Positions 33,776-42,564 of a DNA stretch of 64,000 bases are shown here, in pieces; position 1 is the stretch's first letter; every line of letters begins with the position of its first letter. The position numbers were made by a program, and so were the translations under genes. A model generated the notes under the pieces. The model worked only from the letters and a program-made list of their open reading frames with translations, did not search any database and was not told the DNA's origin. Source of the stretch: Gimesia alba (GTDB lineage: Bacteria; Planctomycetota; Planctomycetia; Planctomycetales; Planctomycetaceae); assembly GCF_007744675.1 (NCBI RefSeq), contig NZ_CP036269.1:4505546-4569545 (forward strand). The letters are read 5' to 3'.

Positions 33776-35512
33776 TTATTTGATCTGCTTTAGTACCACG
33801 TCTCCCAGAGTGCTGTTATCAGCAGGATAAACACGATCTTCCCCTTCTTCCTGAAACCAGATATCAAGGCCCCCCGTTCCGGCCTGCAATTCAAAGGGAG
33901 CGGAGTCTTCTTTCGCATTTAAATATTCATGAGCCTGCTGACCCTGCCAGTTCACAAACAGCTTTCCCGACTTCGGCATCGCGTTCCTGTTAATCTGCAC
34001 CTGATACAAACCAGACTGCTTGATCTTCACCATCCAGCCTTGAGAGACTCCTTGATAAAAGCTGCCATCCTGATAGCGGCACAGCACACTGGGATTTTCT
34101 TTTGTTTTATCAATCACAATGGTTCCGGGTGTAAAATTTCTGGTTTTCTGTACTCCGGTAAACCAGTCATTGTATTGTTTGCGAAGTGCTGCCGTCTGTT
34201 TGGGTTTGCTCTGAATCAAGTTTTTTGTTTCTCCCGGATCATCAGACAAATCGTATAATTCCAAAATCGGCTCTGCCTGTTGCATCAGGTTTTCATTTCC
34301 AAACGTCCCCGGATAACCCACCAGTTTGAACCGCTGTGTCACAACAGCAGAATTTTGATATTGCTGGGGAGTCAACCCTCGATGGACCTGAAAAAACAGA
34401 CTCCGCTCGGGCAATTCGGCTTTCTTACCCGACAGCAGTTCAGAAATATCAATTCCATCCAGCGCTAACGTCGCAGGCCGAGGCGTCTTCGTCAGTGAGA
34501 GCAGTGTTGGCAGCAAGTCGATGTGCGCAGCGATCTGATCACTTTTCGTACCACCTTCAAAATGTCCGGGCCACTGCGCGACAAAAGGCACGCGGATTCC
34601 GCCTTCATAGGTCCATGACTTTTTGCCTCGCAAGCCGCCGGTAAACCGCTTTTGTTGAGGCCCGTTATCACCCAAAAAGATCACGATCGTCTTGTTTAAC
34701 AGCTTCACCTTTTCCAAATAGGCCATCAGCTTCCCCACGTTCTCATCCAGGTTCTGCACCATCCCATAAACGCGCGCCGTCGTTTCATTCAGCCCCATTT
34801 TTTGATACGGCTCCCAGTACGAACGAGCAACTTCCAGAGGAGTGTGCGGCGCATTGGTCGGCAGATAAACAAAGAACGGCTGCGGCGACTGTTTTTGCTG
34901 GTCTATAAACGTGATCGCTGCGTCGAAAAACACATCCGTGCAATAACCGTCTGCTTGAAACGATTTGCCATTCTTCCAGAGCCGGGAATCAAAATAACTG
35001 TTTGGCTGATCGGGAGTCTGGCCGATACCGCCACTCTTATGCACCAGCGTTTCTTCAAATCCCTGATCTTCGGGACGCATCGGATAATTGTCTCCCAGAT
35101 GCCATTTCCCAAAAATGCCGGTTTTATATCCTGCCTGTTTTAAGAGTTCTGCCAGCGTGGTTTCCTCGCCCTGCATCTTCGCTCCGCCACGCGAAGTATG
35201 AATGACGCCCGTACGATAGAAATAGCGGCCCGTCATCAAACTGGCCCGGGTCGGGGCACACACCGGACTACAATAAAACCGCGTGAGTTCGATCCCGTTT
35301 TTTGCCATGCGATCCAGGTGTGGTGTCTTGATTTTCTCATTTCCATGAAAGCCGACATCGCCATACCCCTGATCGTCGGTCAGAATCAGAACCACATTCG
35401 GCCGCTCTGACTCCGCGTTTGCTCCCCAGACAGAAAGTACGTTCGTCAATGAGAGAAGCATTCCCAGCGTCAGCCAGAGAAAACGACATTTCGATTGGAA
35501 CAAAAACATCAA
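33776..35512 (-). CDS. Secreted arylsulfatase with C-terminal extension
   Basis: 578 residues with an N-terminal signal (about 10-31). TDDQGYGD (Asp46, Asp47), formylglycine signature C85-A-P-T-R89 plus ASLMTG, FGKWHLGD, and GDNGPQ as the second metal-binding set. After the sulfatase core (to about residue 450) there is an extra beta-rich domain of about 120 residues (QVQINRNAMPKSGKLFVNW), as in planctomycete sulfatases thought to bind carbohydrate. Convergent with the BBP7 gene. Confidence 0.92.
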   Translation of the reverse strand: MMFLFQSKCRFLWLTLGMLLSLTNVLSVWGANAESERPNVVLILTDDQGYGDVGFHGNEKIKTPHLDRMAKNGIELTRFYCSPVCAPTRASLMTGRYFYRTGVIHTSRGGAKMQGEETTLAELLKQAGYKTGIFGKWHLGDNYPMRPEDQGFEETLVHKSGGIGQTPDQPNSYFDSRLWKNGKSFQADGYCTDVFFDAAITFIDQQKQSPQPFFVYLPTNAPHTPLEVARSYWEPYQKMGLNETTARVYGMVQNLDENVGKLMAYLEKVKLLNKTIVIFLGDNGPQQKRFTGGLRGKKSWTYEGGIRVPFVAQWPGHFEGGTKSDQIAAHIDLLPTLLSLTKTPRPATLALDGIDISELLSGKKAELPERSLFFQVHRGLTPQQYQNSAVVTQRFKLVGYPGTFGNENLMQQAEPILELYDLSDDPGETKNLIQSKPKQTAALRKQYNDWFTGVQKTRNFTPGTIVIDKTKENPSVLCRYQDGSFYQGVSQGWMVKIKQSGLYQVQINRNAMPKSGKLFVNWQGQQAHEYLNAKEDSAPFELQAGTGGLDIWFQEEGEDRVYPADNSTLGDVVLKQIK

Positions 35513-35685
35513 CAGTGCCTTTCTTCAAAGCAAGACTGAATTTCTTCAATCAACAAATCAGAAATCATTGATCCCATGCAGGTAAAACGGATGATTTCTG
35601 AAAAACCAGTTGCTGGATTGCGCCGCATGCCATACGATAAAGTGACACGACTGTACGACGATTATCAGAGGCCGGAGGACAGATT

Positions 35686-36312
35686 ATGAATCTTTGCCGT
35701 TTCTGGTTCAGCATGCTGTTGATCGGAATTGCCGTTCAGAGTCAGCAGGCCCATGCCCAGGCACTCAGAATCCAACAACCTATCGTACAACAATTTTCAG
35801 CAGGTACAACGCTGACTGTTCCCGATCGGGGTAGCGCACTCATAGGCGGCTTCAGTTCCGGCGCCATCCGTTCCAGACAGACGGGTCCCTTTCGGCGGGG
35901 ATCAAACTATGGTCACGCCTTTCAAAGTTCCAGCAGTAGTGTCAGCGTTTATATCCACGATTTTGAAGCCATGGACCGCATGCTGTTGAACTCGGCTCCA
36001 GCCGCGCTGCGTCACAGTGGTGGAATTCAGAATCGCAACCAGCATTGGAAACAGCAGTTGCTCTCTCGACAGGCGGATGCGTCCACTCCCAATCGTTTTC
36101 CCGCTTCACGCACTTCAGTGGGAACCTCTACGCGCTCGGCAGAGCAGATCGCGCAAACCAAGGCGGAACGGTTTTATGAGTTAGGTCAGAAAGCAGAACG
36201 AAAGCATGCGACTCCCAATATCGCCATTCTGCATTACAGAGTGGCAGAGAAATATGGAAGTGCACCAGCCAAAGTAAGACTGCAGCAATTGACGAAGCTC
36301 AAAAACGAGTGA
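35686..36312 (+). CDS. Small secreted protein of unknown function
   Basis: 208 residues with a Sec signal (1-23, ending QQAHAQ). The middle is Ser/Arg/Gln-rich without recognisable fold. The C-terminal 60 residues are helical and basic (FYELGQKAERKHATPNIAIL) and look like a single TPR-like repeat. The start is well supported by GGAGGA 7 bases upstream. No family name. Confidence 0.75.
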   Translation: MNLCRFWFSMLLIGIAVQSQQAHAQALRIQQPIVQQFSAGTTLTVPDRGSALIGGFSSGAIRSRQTGPFRRGSNYGHAFQSSSSSVSVYIHDFEAMDRMLLNSAPAALRHSGGIQNRNQHWKQQLLSRQADASTPNRFPASRTSVGTSTRSAEQIAQTKAERFYELGQKAERKHATPNIAILHYRVAEKYGSAPAKVRLQQLTKLKNE

Positions 36313-36330
36313 AGGGGTTAACCGAAAAGA

Positions 36331-36639
36331 CTAAGCCGCCTCTTCCGATTCGTCTTCCGGAACGAACACTCGATTTGGGAGATGCTCCTTGGCATAACGT
36401 TCGCCCCGTGCATCATAAAAATAGACCATGTTGGAATCAGAGGCCCAGATCGCCCCCAGACGAACACTACGCGGACCATTGATCGAAAACTGCAGCCCAC
36501 AGCTTCTTCCGCGCCTTTGCAGTGCCATTTCTGACATCGAAAACTGTTCTTCGAGCAGATTTTCTTTTTCACAAAGTGTTTTATGAATATACAAACGCAG
36601 TTCGTCGAGTGACTGGATTTTCTCTACACTGATGCTCAT
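36331..36639 (-). CDS. Small conserved-looking protein, unknown function
   Basis: 102 residues, cytoplasmic. An N-terminal helix (EKIQSLDELRLYIHKTLCEK), then a strand-rich segment with QFSINGPRSVRLGAIWASD and an acidic end (EDESEEAA). GAGAGGG lies just before the start. The pattern resembles small planctomycete proteins of unknown role. It converges on the 35686 gene. Confidence 0.7.
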   Translation of the reverse strand: MSISVEKIQSLDELRLYIHKTLCEKENLLEEQFSMSEMALQRRGRSCGLQFSINGPRSVRLGAIWASDSNMVYFYDARGERYAKEHLPNRVFVPEDESEEAA

Positions 36640-37173
36640 TCACTATCCCTCTCGCAAAAATCTTCGTTCACCTGTTTTTTCAGTAATACCGTCTGTGGAG
36701 CACATCCGGCTTTCATGAATCATCAGGTTGACCTCACGAGTATCGTCCAACTTTTCGAGCATCTCTCACAAGAGTTGAGGCGCCCTTCTCTTTGTTAAAA
36801 TTTGAGAAGATTATGGATCCGATTTATTCGTTACCCGCCGGCGTTATTTCCAGAAATTCTGACGTAACCCCAAAATCGGACTGATGAAACCACAGCGCGG
36901 AAGCATGCTGACAGGTGGTGAATCGACTCGAGACAACCAGTCTCACTGCGAATCTTTTAACTAATCCGAACAACTTCTTCACTTTGAGATCCGCGAGTGC
37001 CTCAAGCGTTCAGCCAGGGGAGGCATTTTTTCTGTTCAACACGGAAAATCGTGATATCCCCTAAATTTACCGAAGATAAAATAGTTTGTATGATGAGTCA
37101 TTAACAAAGCTGTAAAATTTACTTTTGTTCACAATTGGCTCAACAAAAACATTTGAATAGAGGACTTTCTGAA
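36640..37173. other. Noncoding region upstream of the Ldh-family gene
   Basis: About 530 bases. I see no gene, terminator or repeat, only AT-rich promoter-like stretches near 36800 and 37090. The reading frame is open from a TTG at 37135, but a GTG at 37174 has the better ribosome site. Confidence 0.4.
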
Positions 37174-38235
37174 GTGCCTGTCATTACCGCTGAATCGCTG
37201 CAAAATTTTACTGAATCGCTCCTGCTAAACGGAGGCGCCAACGAAGAGGAAGCCCGCATCGTTTCCCATAGTCTGGTCGATGCCAATCTACTGGGTCACG
37301 ATTCTCACGGCGTCATGCGTCTCCCCTTCTATCTGGGTCGCGTGAAAGAGGGGATTCTCAAAGCGGGTGAAAAACTCCAAATCCTGAATGAAACCCCGGC
37401 TGCGATTGCCGGTGACGGTTGCTGGGGGTTTGGACAGACTGTGATGCACGATCTGATGAATCGTCTAATCGAGAAAGCAGGTAACGTGGGCGTTGCCTGC
37501 GGAACATTGAAACGCGCTTCCCACATCGGCCGACTCGGTGAATACGCTGAAATGGCAGCCGCCCAGGGAATGGCTTCCATCATTTGTGCCAACACACATG
37601 GATCAGCGCCTCGCGTCGCCCCCGTCGGCGGAAAACGCCCCCGCCTCGGCACCAACCCAATCTGCATCGGCATGCCCGGCGGTGAACAAGGACCGTTTGT
37701 ACTCGACTTCGGAACGTCTGCGACCGCGGAAGGAAAAGTTCGCATCAAAAAAATTGCCGGCGAACAGGTTCCCCCCGGCTTGATTCTCGACCCGGATGGA
37801 AACCCTACCACCGACCCCAATCAATTGTACGGTGATCCTCCAGGCACCATTCTTCCGATGGGCGGGGATCAGGCCTATAAAGGGTTCGGCCTCTCCTTCA
37901 TGGTAGAAATGCTCTGCGGTGCCCTCTCGGGCGGACAATGTGCCTTTCCTGATCCCCCACCGCCACAAGGCAACTGTGTATTCGTGATCGTGATTGATCC
38001 GAAGCATTTGGGTGGCCAAAACCATCTTTTGAATGAAATTACCAACCTGGAAAAATATGTCAGAAACGTTCCGTTAAAAGACGGCGTGACGGAAGTCTAT
38101 CTTCCCGGCGATCCCGAAAAGAAAACCGCAGCTTCCCGCAAAGAAACGGGAATTTCACTGGATGGTGGAAACTGGGATGCATTAACGAAACTCGCTGAGG
38201 AACTCGGGGTCCCAGTACCCGAAGTGGCAGAATAG
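37174..38235 (+). CDS. Ldh/malate-lactate dehydrogenase type 2 family oxidoreductase
   Basis: 353 residues from the GTG at 37174, which has AGAGGA 9 bases upstream. The family (LDH2/MDH2, not related to the classical dehydrogenases) reduces 2-keto acids with NAD(P)H. Signatures are LGHDSHGVMRLPFYL, KRASHIGRLGEYAEMA, ANTHGSAPRVAPVGG and TNPICIGMPGG. The C-terminal region GDQAYKGFGLSFMVEMLCG is complete. Exact keto acid substrate unknown. It stands before a small 93-residue gene, 12 bases away. Confidence 0.88.
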   Translation: MPVITAESLQNFTESLLLNGGANEEEARIVSHSLVDANLLGHDSHGVMRLPFYLGRVKEGILKAGEKLQILNETPAAIAGDGCWGFGQTVMHDLMNRLIEKAGNVGVACGTLKRASHIGRLGEYAEMAAAQGMASIICANTHGSAPRVAPVGGKRPRLGTNPICIGMPGGEQGPFVLDFGTSATAEGKVRIKKIAGEQVPPGLILDPDGNPTTDPNQLYGDPPGTILPMGGDQAYKGFGLSFMVEMLCGALSGGQCAFPDPPPPQGNCVFVIVIDPKHLGGQNHLLNEITNLEKYVRNVPLKDGVTEVYLPGDPEKKTAASRKETGISLDGGNWDALTKLAEELGVPVPEVAE

Positions 38236-38247
38236 TATTGGTCTTCC

Positions 38248-38529
38248 ATGACGCATGATCCTGATCGCAATCAGAATGACTCTGCCGGCGATCAGGATGC
38301 GCGCCTCTATGTTCCCATCAATGATGCGGAAAATATCAACGTCGCCGTCAAAACATCGTCATCCAAAGAGTACTGCTTTTCCAAATTTCCGGGGCAGGAC
38401 CATTTTCATCTGTTAATGCACGGCGAGATCTATGTCACGAATGGGCATGACATGTATTGTGTAGAGTGCGCCATCCGGCATGGGTTCCTCACCAGAGACC
38501 GCCTGAACTGGCAACACCAACAGCGATAA
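38248..38529 (+). CDS. Small protein of unknown function, possibly coupled to the Ldh gene
   Basis: 93 residues, soluble. It starts 12 bases after the dehydrogenase stop in the same direction. It contains a QDHFHLLMHGEIYV strand pair and a MYCVECAIRHG segment with a CxxC pair, a possible metal or redox site. No family recognised. Confidence 0.65.
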   Translation: MTHDPDRNQNDSAGDQDARLYVPINDAENINVAVKTSSSKEYCFSKFPGQDHFHLLMHGEIYVTNGHDMYCVECAIRHGFLTRDRLNWQHQQR

Positions 38530-38553
38530 ACAATGGGAGATCGTCTCTGCCCG

Positions 38554-40260
38554 TCAAGCATTCACTGGCAGGATTGTCGTGGCTTTCAGATGGTCCTCCG
38601 AGACTCCTTCCTCATCGGATTCATGTTGCACAAGATGTTCCGCCTCCGACCACCATACTGACGCCTGTTCCTGAGTCCACGCTTTAATCTCTAACTGATT
38701 CAGAGCACGACTCAATTCTTCAGCCGTCTGAAAACGATCTTCCGGTTTCTTTTCCAGACACTTCAGAATAATGGCTTCCAGTTCGGGTGAAATCCGAGGA
38801 TTGATTGATGACGGCGGAACCACGGGCTGACTGGCATGTGCGAACATGACCTTGATCGCATTTTCGCCTTCAAATACCGGTTTGCCCGTCAACAGATAAT
38901 AGACGCTCGCCCCTAACGAATAGATATCAGATCGCATATCCGGCTTTTCATCGCCCGTCACCACTTCCGGGCTGGTATAAAGGGGCGAACCGACCACGGC
39001 CCCTTCCATCGTCAGATTCAGAGAATGGTTCTCCGAACGACTGCTGTCTTTCACCAGGCCAAAATCGAGTAGCTTGGCAACATCATACAGACCGCCCCGC
39101 TCTGCAGAGAAGATATTGCCCGGCTTGATGTCTCGATGAATCAATCCCTTGTGGTGTGCTTCTGCCAGTGCCGAGCAGACTTGCTTCAATAGATAAACAA
39201 CTCGCTCCGGAGGCAACGCCCCAAAACGCTCGACGATCTCCTGCAGATTGAGTCCCGGCAGGAACTCCATCACGTAATAAAAGGTTCCCTCTTCCGTATG
39301 ACCGTAGTCGTAGATCTCAATCGTATTGGGGTGCGTTAAACCAGCGGTGGCCTGTACTTCACTTTCAAACCGCAGCAGAACGTTGCTGTCGTCGACCTTA
39401 TCACGTCGAATCAGTTTAATCGCACATGGTCGCTTTAGCAGACGGTGCTCTGCCAGATAGACTTCTCCCATGCCTCCACTGCCCACCTGCTTGCGCAGCG
39501 TATACATGCCGATACTTTTGGCGTCGAAGGCTTCGCGCCGCAGACTCCCCACACGATACGATCCATATATGGCCGTACTGCCGGCAATCAGCAATAAAAT
39601 GATCATTTCCGATAAGCCACCGGTATAAAGCACCTCAGAAACCTGCGGTACCTGCATCCCCGTCATCACGGCCCCTGCAATCGGGCTGATGACCATCAGA
39701 CTCACCACAGAAATCACGCCCCGCAAGGAATTGGGGATAAAGAATCCATACGTGTAAATCAAAATCACCCAGGGAAAGACCGTTCTTAGTGGAAAGGCAA
39801 ACGCAACTTTCCCGAGCAACACGGGGTCGCAGGCGCATAGTTCACAGAAATGCCACCAGATGAAAAAACCAGCCGGCGCTCCAAAGGTAATCGCTTCACA
39901 GATCCGTAAACGAACAATACAAAGGCAGGAGCGGAACCATAGCCAACCGGTAACAGCAAACAGAATGCCTGCCAAAACCGAAAGTTGAATCATGATATGC
40001 TTATCGTGCGGCTGGTCAAATTCTCCCAGCCAGACGCCGCGAAGCAAAAATGCCGTCGATGCCAGAGCCAGAAATAGAGACGCCATTCGCAGACGGCTGT
40101 GTAAGAGCACACGGCCCTGTTCTTGGAACATGCCGGAACCACGCGAGACCACGCCTGCATGCGGACAAAACTTGCCGGCTTCCTTGATAATTTCCCGTGG
40201 ATGCAAAACGGACCTCGTTTTCTGGTCCGCTGATGAAGGGGCCTCTTGTTTTGAACTCAT
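38554..40260 (-). CDS. Ser/Thr protein kinase with N-terminal membrane domain
   Basis: 568 residues from the ATG at 40260 (the frame also extends to a TTG at 40266). The first 240 residues hold about six membrane helices, starting near residue 60. The Hanks kinase domain follows at about 253-530: VGSGGMGEVY (Gly loop), AIKLI (Lys), HRDIKPGN, DFGLVKD, and GSPLYTSPE as the activation segment. Most bacterial kinases of this family place the kinase first and the membrane helix after it; here the order is reversed, so the kinase is a C-terminal cytoplasmic part behind a multi-pass sensor-like domain. Confidence 0.9.
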   Translation of the reverse strand: MSSKQEAPSSADQKTRSVLHPREIIKEAGKFCPHAGVVSRGSGMFQEQGRVLLHSRLRMASLFLALASTAFLLRGVWLGEFDQPHDKHIMIQLSVLAGILFAVTGWLWFRSCLCIVRLRICEAITFGAPAGFFIWWHFCELCACDPVLLGKVAFAFPLRTVFPWVILIYTYGFFIPNSLRGVISVVSLMVISPIAGAVMTGMQVPQVSEVLYTGGLSEMIILLLIAGSTAIYGSYRVGSLRREAFDAKSIGMYTLRKQVGSGGMGEVYLAEHRLLKRPCAIKLIRRDKVDDSNVLLRFESEVQATAGLTHPNTIEIYDYGHTEEGTFYYVMEFLPGLNLQEIVERFGALPPERVVYLLKQVCSALAEAHHKGLIHRDIKPGNIFSAERGGLYDVAKLLDFGLVKDSSRSENHSLNLTMEGAVVGSPLYTSPEVVTGDEKPDMRSDIYSLGASVYYLLTGKPVFEGENAIKVMFAHASQPVVPPSSINPRISPELEAIILKCLEKKPEDRFQTAEELSRALNQLEIKAWTQEQASVWWSEAEHLVQHESDEEGVSEDHLKATTILPVNA

Positions 40261-40549
40261 CCTCAAAGTTCCCAGCCATGATCGATTTTTAGTTTGGCAA
40301 CTCTCTGATCAGATTCTGCGAGATATTTGCTCACTCAACATCGACCATTTTTGATCCGCTTGCGGTCGTCAAAGATAACGCACAAGTAGAATCACAGCCG
40401 TTGTTTAAAACCCTCAAAACAACTGATCGTAAAGCACAGCATTTAGGCCCTATTATAGGACACGAGAGCGATGATTTATAGTACCTTTTCTCAGTGCCAG
40501 GTAAATAAGTCCTCTCCTCTGTAAACTGTTACAGTGTGGGTACTTAGTC

Positions 40550-41584
40550 TCAATCAGAAATTTTCTGATAACACTCACCCAGATGAACCATCATCTCCAG
40601 CGCCAGTAAGTCAGCGCGTGACATCACATGCCGCGAACTGCGATTTCCCAACCCCCGCACAATCACTTCCACGCATTGGAGATGAAATTCCAGAACGTGG
40701 CGGGGGGGCAGATTGGCAGCAGACAGTAACTCTGCGATTTGCAGGATTTCTTCTTTGAGACTCCCCGATCCCATAATCACATACGTTCGCAACAGTTCGT
40801 GATAGTAATCCTGAACTTCTTGCGGAATCGGAAACTCAACAGAGGTCGCCTCTGAATTCGTTTGTTTCTGACTGTCTCCCAACAGCAAATCGCGTTCAGA
40901 CTCCTCGAATTCATTCGGATAGGTGAGCGTCTGCAATTCTTCCACCATCGAACGTTGCTGATTCAACAACCGTTCTGCTTCATCCCGCTCCCGAACCAGG
41001 CGTCGATGATTGTCGACCTGTAACCGGTGATTCTCTTCGTGCAACTCATGAACCAGCATCGCCCGCTTCATCACCCCCAGCAGCGCCGGAGACTCCCACA
41101 ACGCCGGTGAGATTAAAACTTCAGCCTGATTTTCACAAGCCGCCAGTACAACCTGGTCATCGGGTGAAGCTAGCATCAGCACGACAGGTTCATGACAGCC
41201 ACTCATCCGAATCGCATTTAACAATTCCAGTCGAGTCGCTTTGGTCTCAGCGTTCAGTTGCAGCAGAATACAATCAAAGCTGTCATTTCGCAGCAGGGTC
41301 AGGGCTTCTTCCGAAGTCGAAACCCACTCTAATCGAGGCTCCGAACAGCCAATGGCATCCAGTCGTAAAGCCAGGCTGACCCAGACAGGTCTCTGCGTAC
41401 TGACAAACAGTACTTTCAGACGCGGGGGAATTAACTGACGCTGAGATAAGAGCAGGTGTGATTCGTGTGCATCGTTGTCAGAGAGATCTAAATCTGCCGT
41501 GTCTCGGGACCTCATCTGACTTTCTGCATCTTCTGCGAATGCAGGGGTCGCTGCCTGATTGATCTTGTCATGCTTCACGCTCAT
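40550..41584 (-). CDS. Receiver-like protein with coiled coil, phosphosite lost
   Basis: 344 residues. Residues 55-175 look like a response-regulator receiver (LKVLFVSTQRP; DCILLQLNAE; VVLMLASPDDQ), but the position of the phosphorylated Asp is Gln109 and the conserved Lys of the last strand is Ser159. It is thus a probable pseudo-receiver that cannot be phosphorylated normally. Residues 178-225 are a coiled coil (HELHEENHRLQVDNHRRLVR). The C-terminal 110 residues are helical, ending LALEMMVHLGECYQKI. Function unknown. Next to a membrane kinase on the same strand with a 290-base gap. Confidence 0.75.
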   Translation of the reverse strand: MSVKHDKINQAATPAFAEDAESQMRSRDTADLDLSDNDAHESHLLLSQRQLIPPRLKVLFVSTQRPVWVSLALRLDAIGCSEPRLEWVSTSEEALTLLRNDSFDCILLQLNAETKATRLELLNAIRMSGCHEPVVLMLASPDDQVVLAACENQAEVLISPALWESPALLGVMKRAMLVHELHEENHRLQVDNHRRLVRERDEAERLLNQQRSMVEELQTLTYPNEFEESERDLLLGDSQKQTNSEATSVEFPIPQEVQDYYHELLRTYVIMGSGSLKEEILQIAELLSAANLPPRHVLEFHLQCVEVIVRGLGNRSSRHVMSRADLLALEMMVHLGECYQKISD

Positions 41585-41691
41585 ATCCGGACCTGTATAA
41601 TCAGAGGACTATAAAGGGTCTCAATCAGGACTGTCAATACGAGGTCGATCTCACGACCTGTATTCCAGGCAATCAAAGCAGATCAGCCGTT

Positions 41692-42564
41692 CTAAAATAC
41701 CAGCGTTTCCGCGTTGAACACGGGACCTTCCACACAAGTGCGGCGGTAATCCCATTCTTCTTCATTGATCCGTACTTTGGCCACACAACTGAAGCAGGCA
41801 CCAAACCCGCATGCCATTGGCGTTTCCAGCGACAACCAGCACGAGATCTTGGCTTTCAGTGCCATCTGGCTGACTGCTTCCATCATCGGTTCCGGCCCAC
41901 AACAGAATATGGTTGCTGGCGGCGCGGAACTATCAATGCGTTTCTGTAACAATTCGGTCACATAACCATGATGTCCAAAAGAACCGTCATCTGTCGCCAC
42001 TTCGACATCCAGTCCGTCCAGACGAAAATCATCCAGCCCCGCCAGATATTCTTTCGAACGCGCCCCGTAGAGTAAACTGACTTGATCCGGGAATGTGTTC
42101 AGAGTCCGCCGCGGCTGTCCATACTCTCGCTGCTTCAATGCTTCGCGGGCTGTCGCCAGAAACGGAGTTTGACCGATGCCGCCTGCCACCATCACCAGTG
42201 AGCCACTTCCCGGCTGCGGAAACCCGTTTCCAAGCGGGCCCCAGATTTCCACCTGGTCGCCTGGTTGCCAGTGCGTCATGCGTGCGGTTAATTTGCCAAC
42301 GACTACATAACCAAAGTCAAAACCAACAGGGGTTCCCGAATCATCGAGGTATGTATCGTAGAGTGCAAACGGACGTCCGAGCAACGGGTCATTTACTCCC
42401 GGCTCCCGCACCATAAAGAATTGTCCTGGCAAAATTACATCTGCAATCGGAGGGCATTCCAGCCGCAAGCGATACGTGTCGCGTGCCATCTGTTCCTGTT
42501 CTACCACGGTTGCAGAGAGATATTGCGGCGAGGCACAATCACTGAATTCCGAGACAGTTGTCAT
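41692..42564 (-). CDS. pyrK: Dihydroorotate dehydrogenase B electron-transfer subunit PyrK
   Basis: 290 residues, cytoplasmic. Ferredoxin-reductase fold with an FAD domain (GRPFALYDTY), an NAD region (MVAGGIGQTPFLATA), and a [2Fe-2S] site near the C-terminus (CGFGACFSC plus a later Cys in YRRTCVEG), the PyrK layout. In the PyrD-PyrK complex the subunit passes electrons from dihydroorotate to NAD in pyrimidine synthesis. The pyrD gene is not in this window. ATG overlaps the stop of the pseudouridine synthase by 4 bases, so translation is probably coupled. Confidence 0.88.
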   Translation of the reverse strand: MTTVSEFSDCASPQYLSATVVEQEQMARDTYRLRLECPPIADVILPGQFFMVREPGVNDPLLGRPFALYDTYLDDSGTPVGFDFGYVVVGKLTARMTHWQPGDQVEIWGPLGNGFPQPGSGSLVMVAGGIGQTPFLATAREALKQREYGQPRRTLNTFPDQVSLLYGARSKEYLAGLDDFRLDGLDVEVATDDGSFGHHGYVTELLQKRIDSSAPPATIFCCGPEPMMEAVSQMALKAKISCWLSLETPMACGFGACFSCVAKVRINEEEWDYRRTCVEGPVFNAETLVF

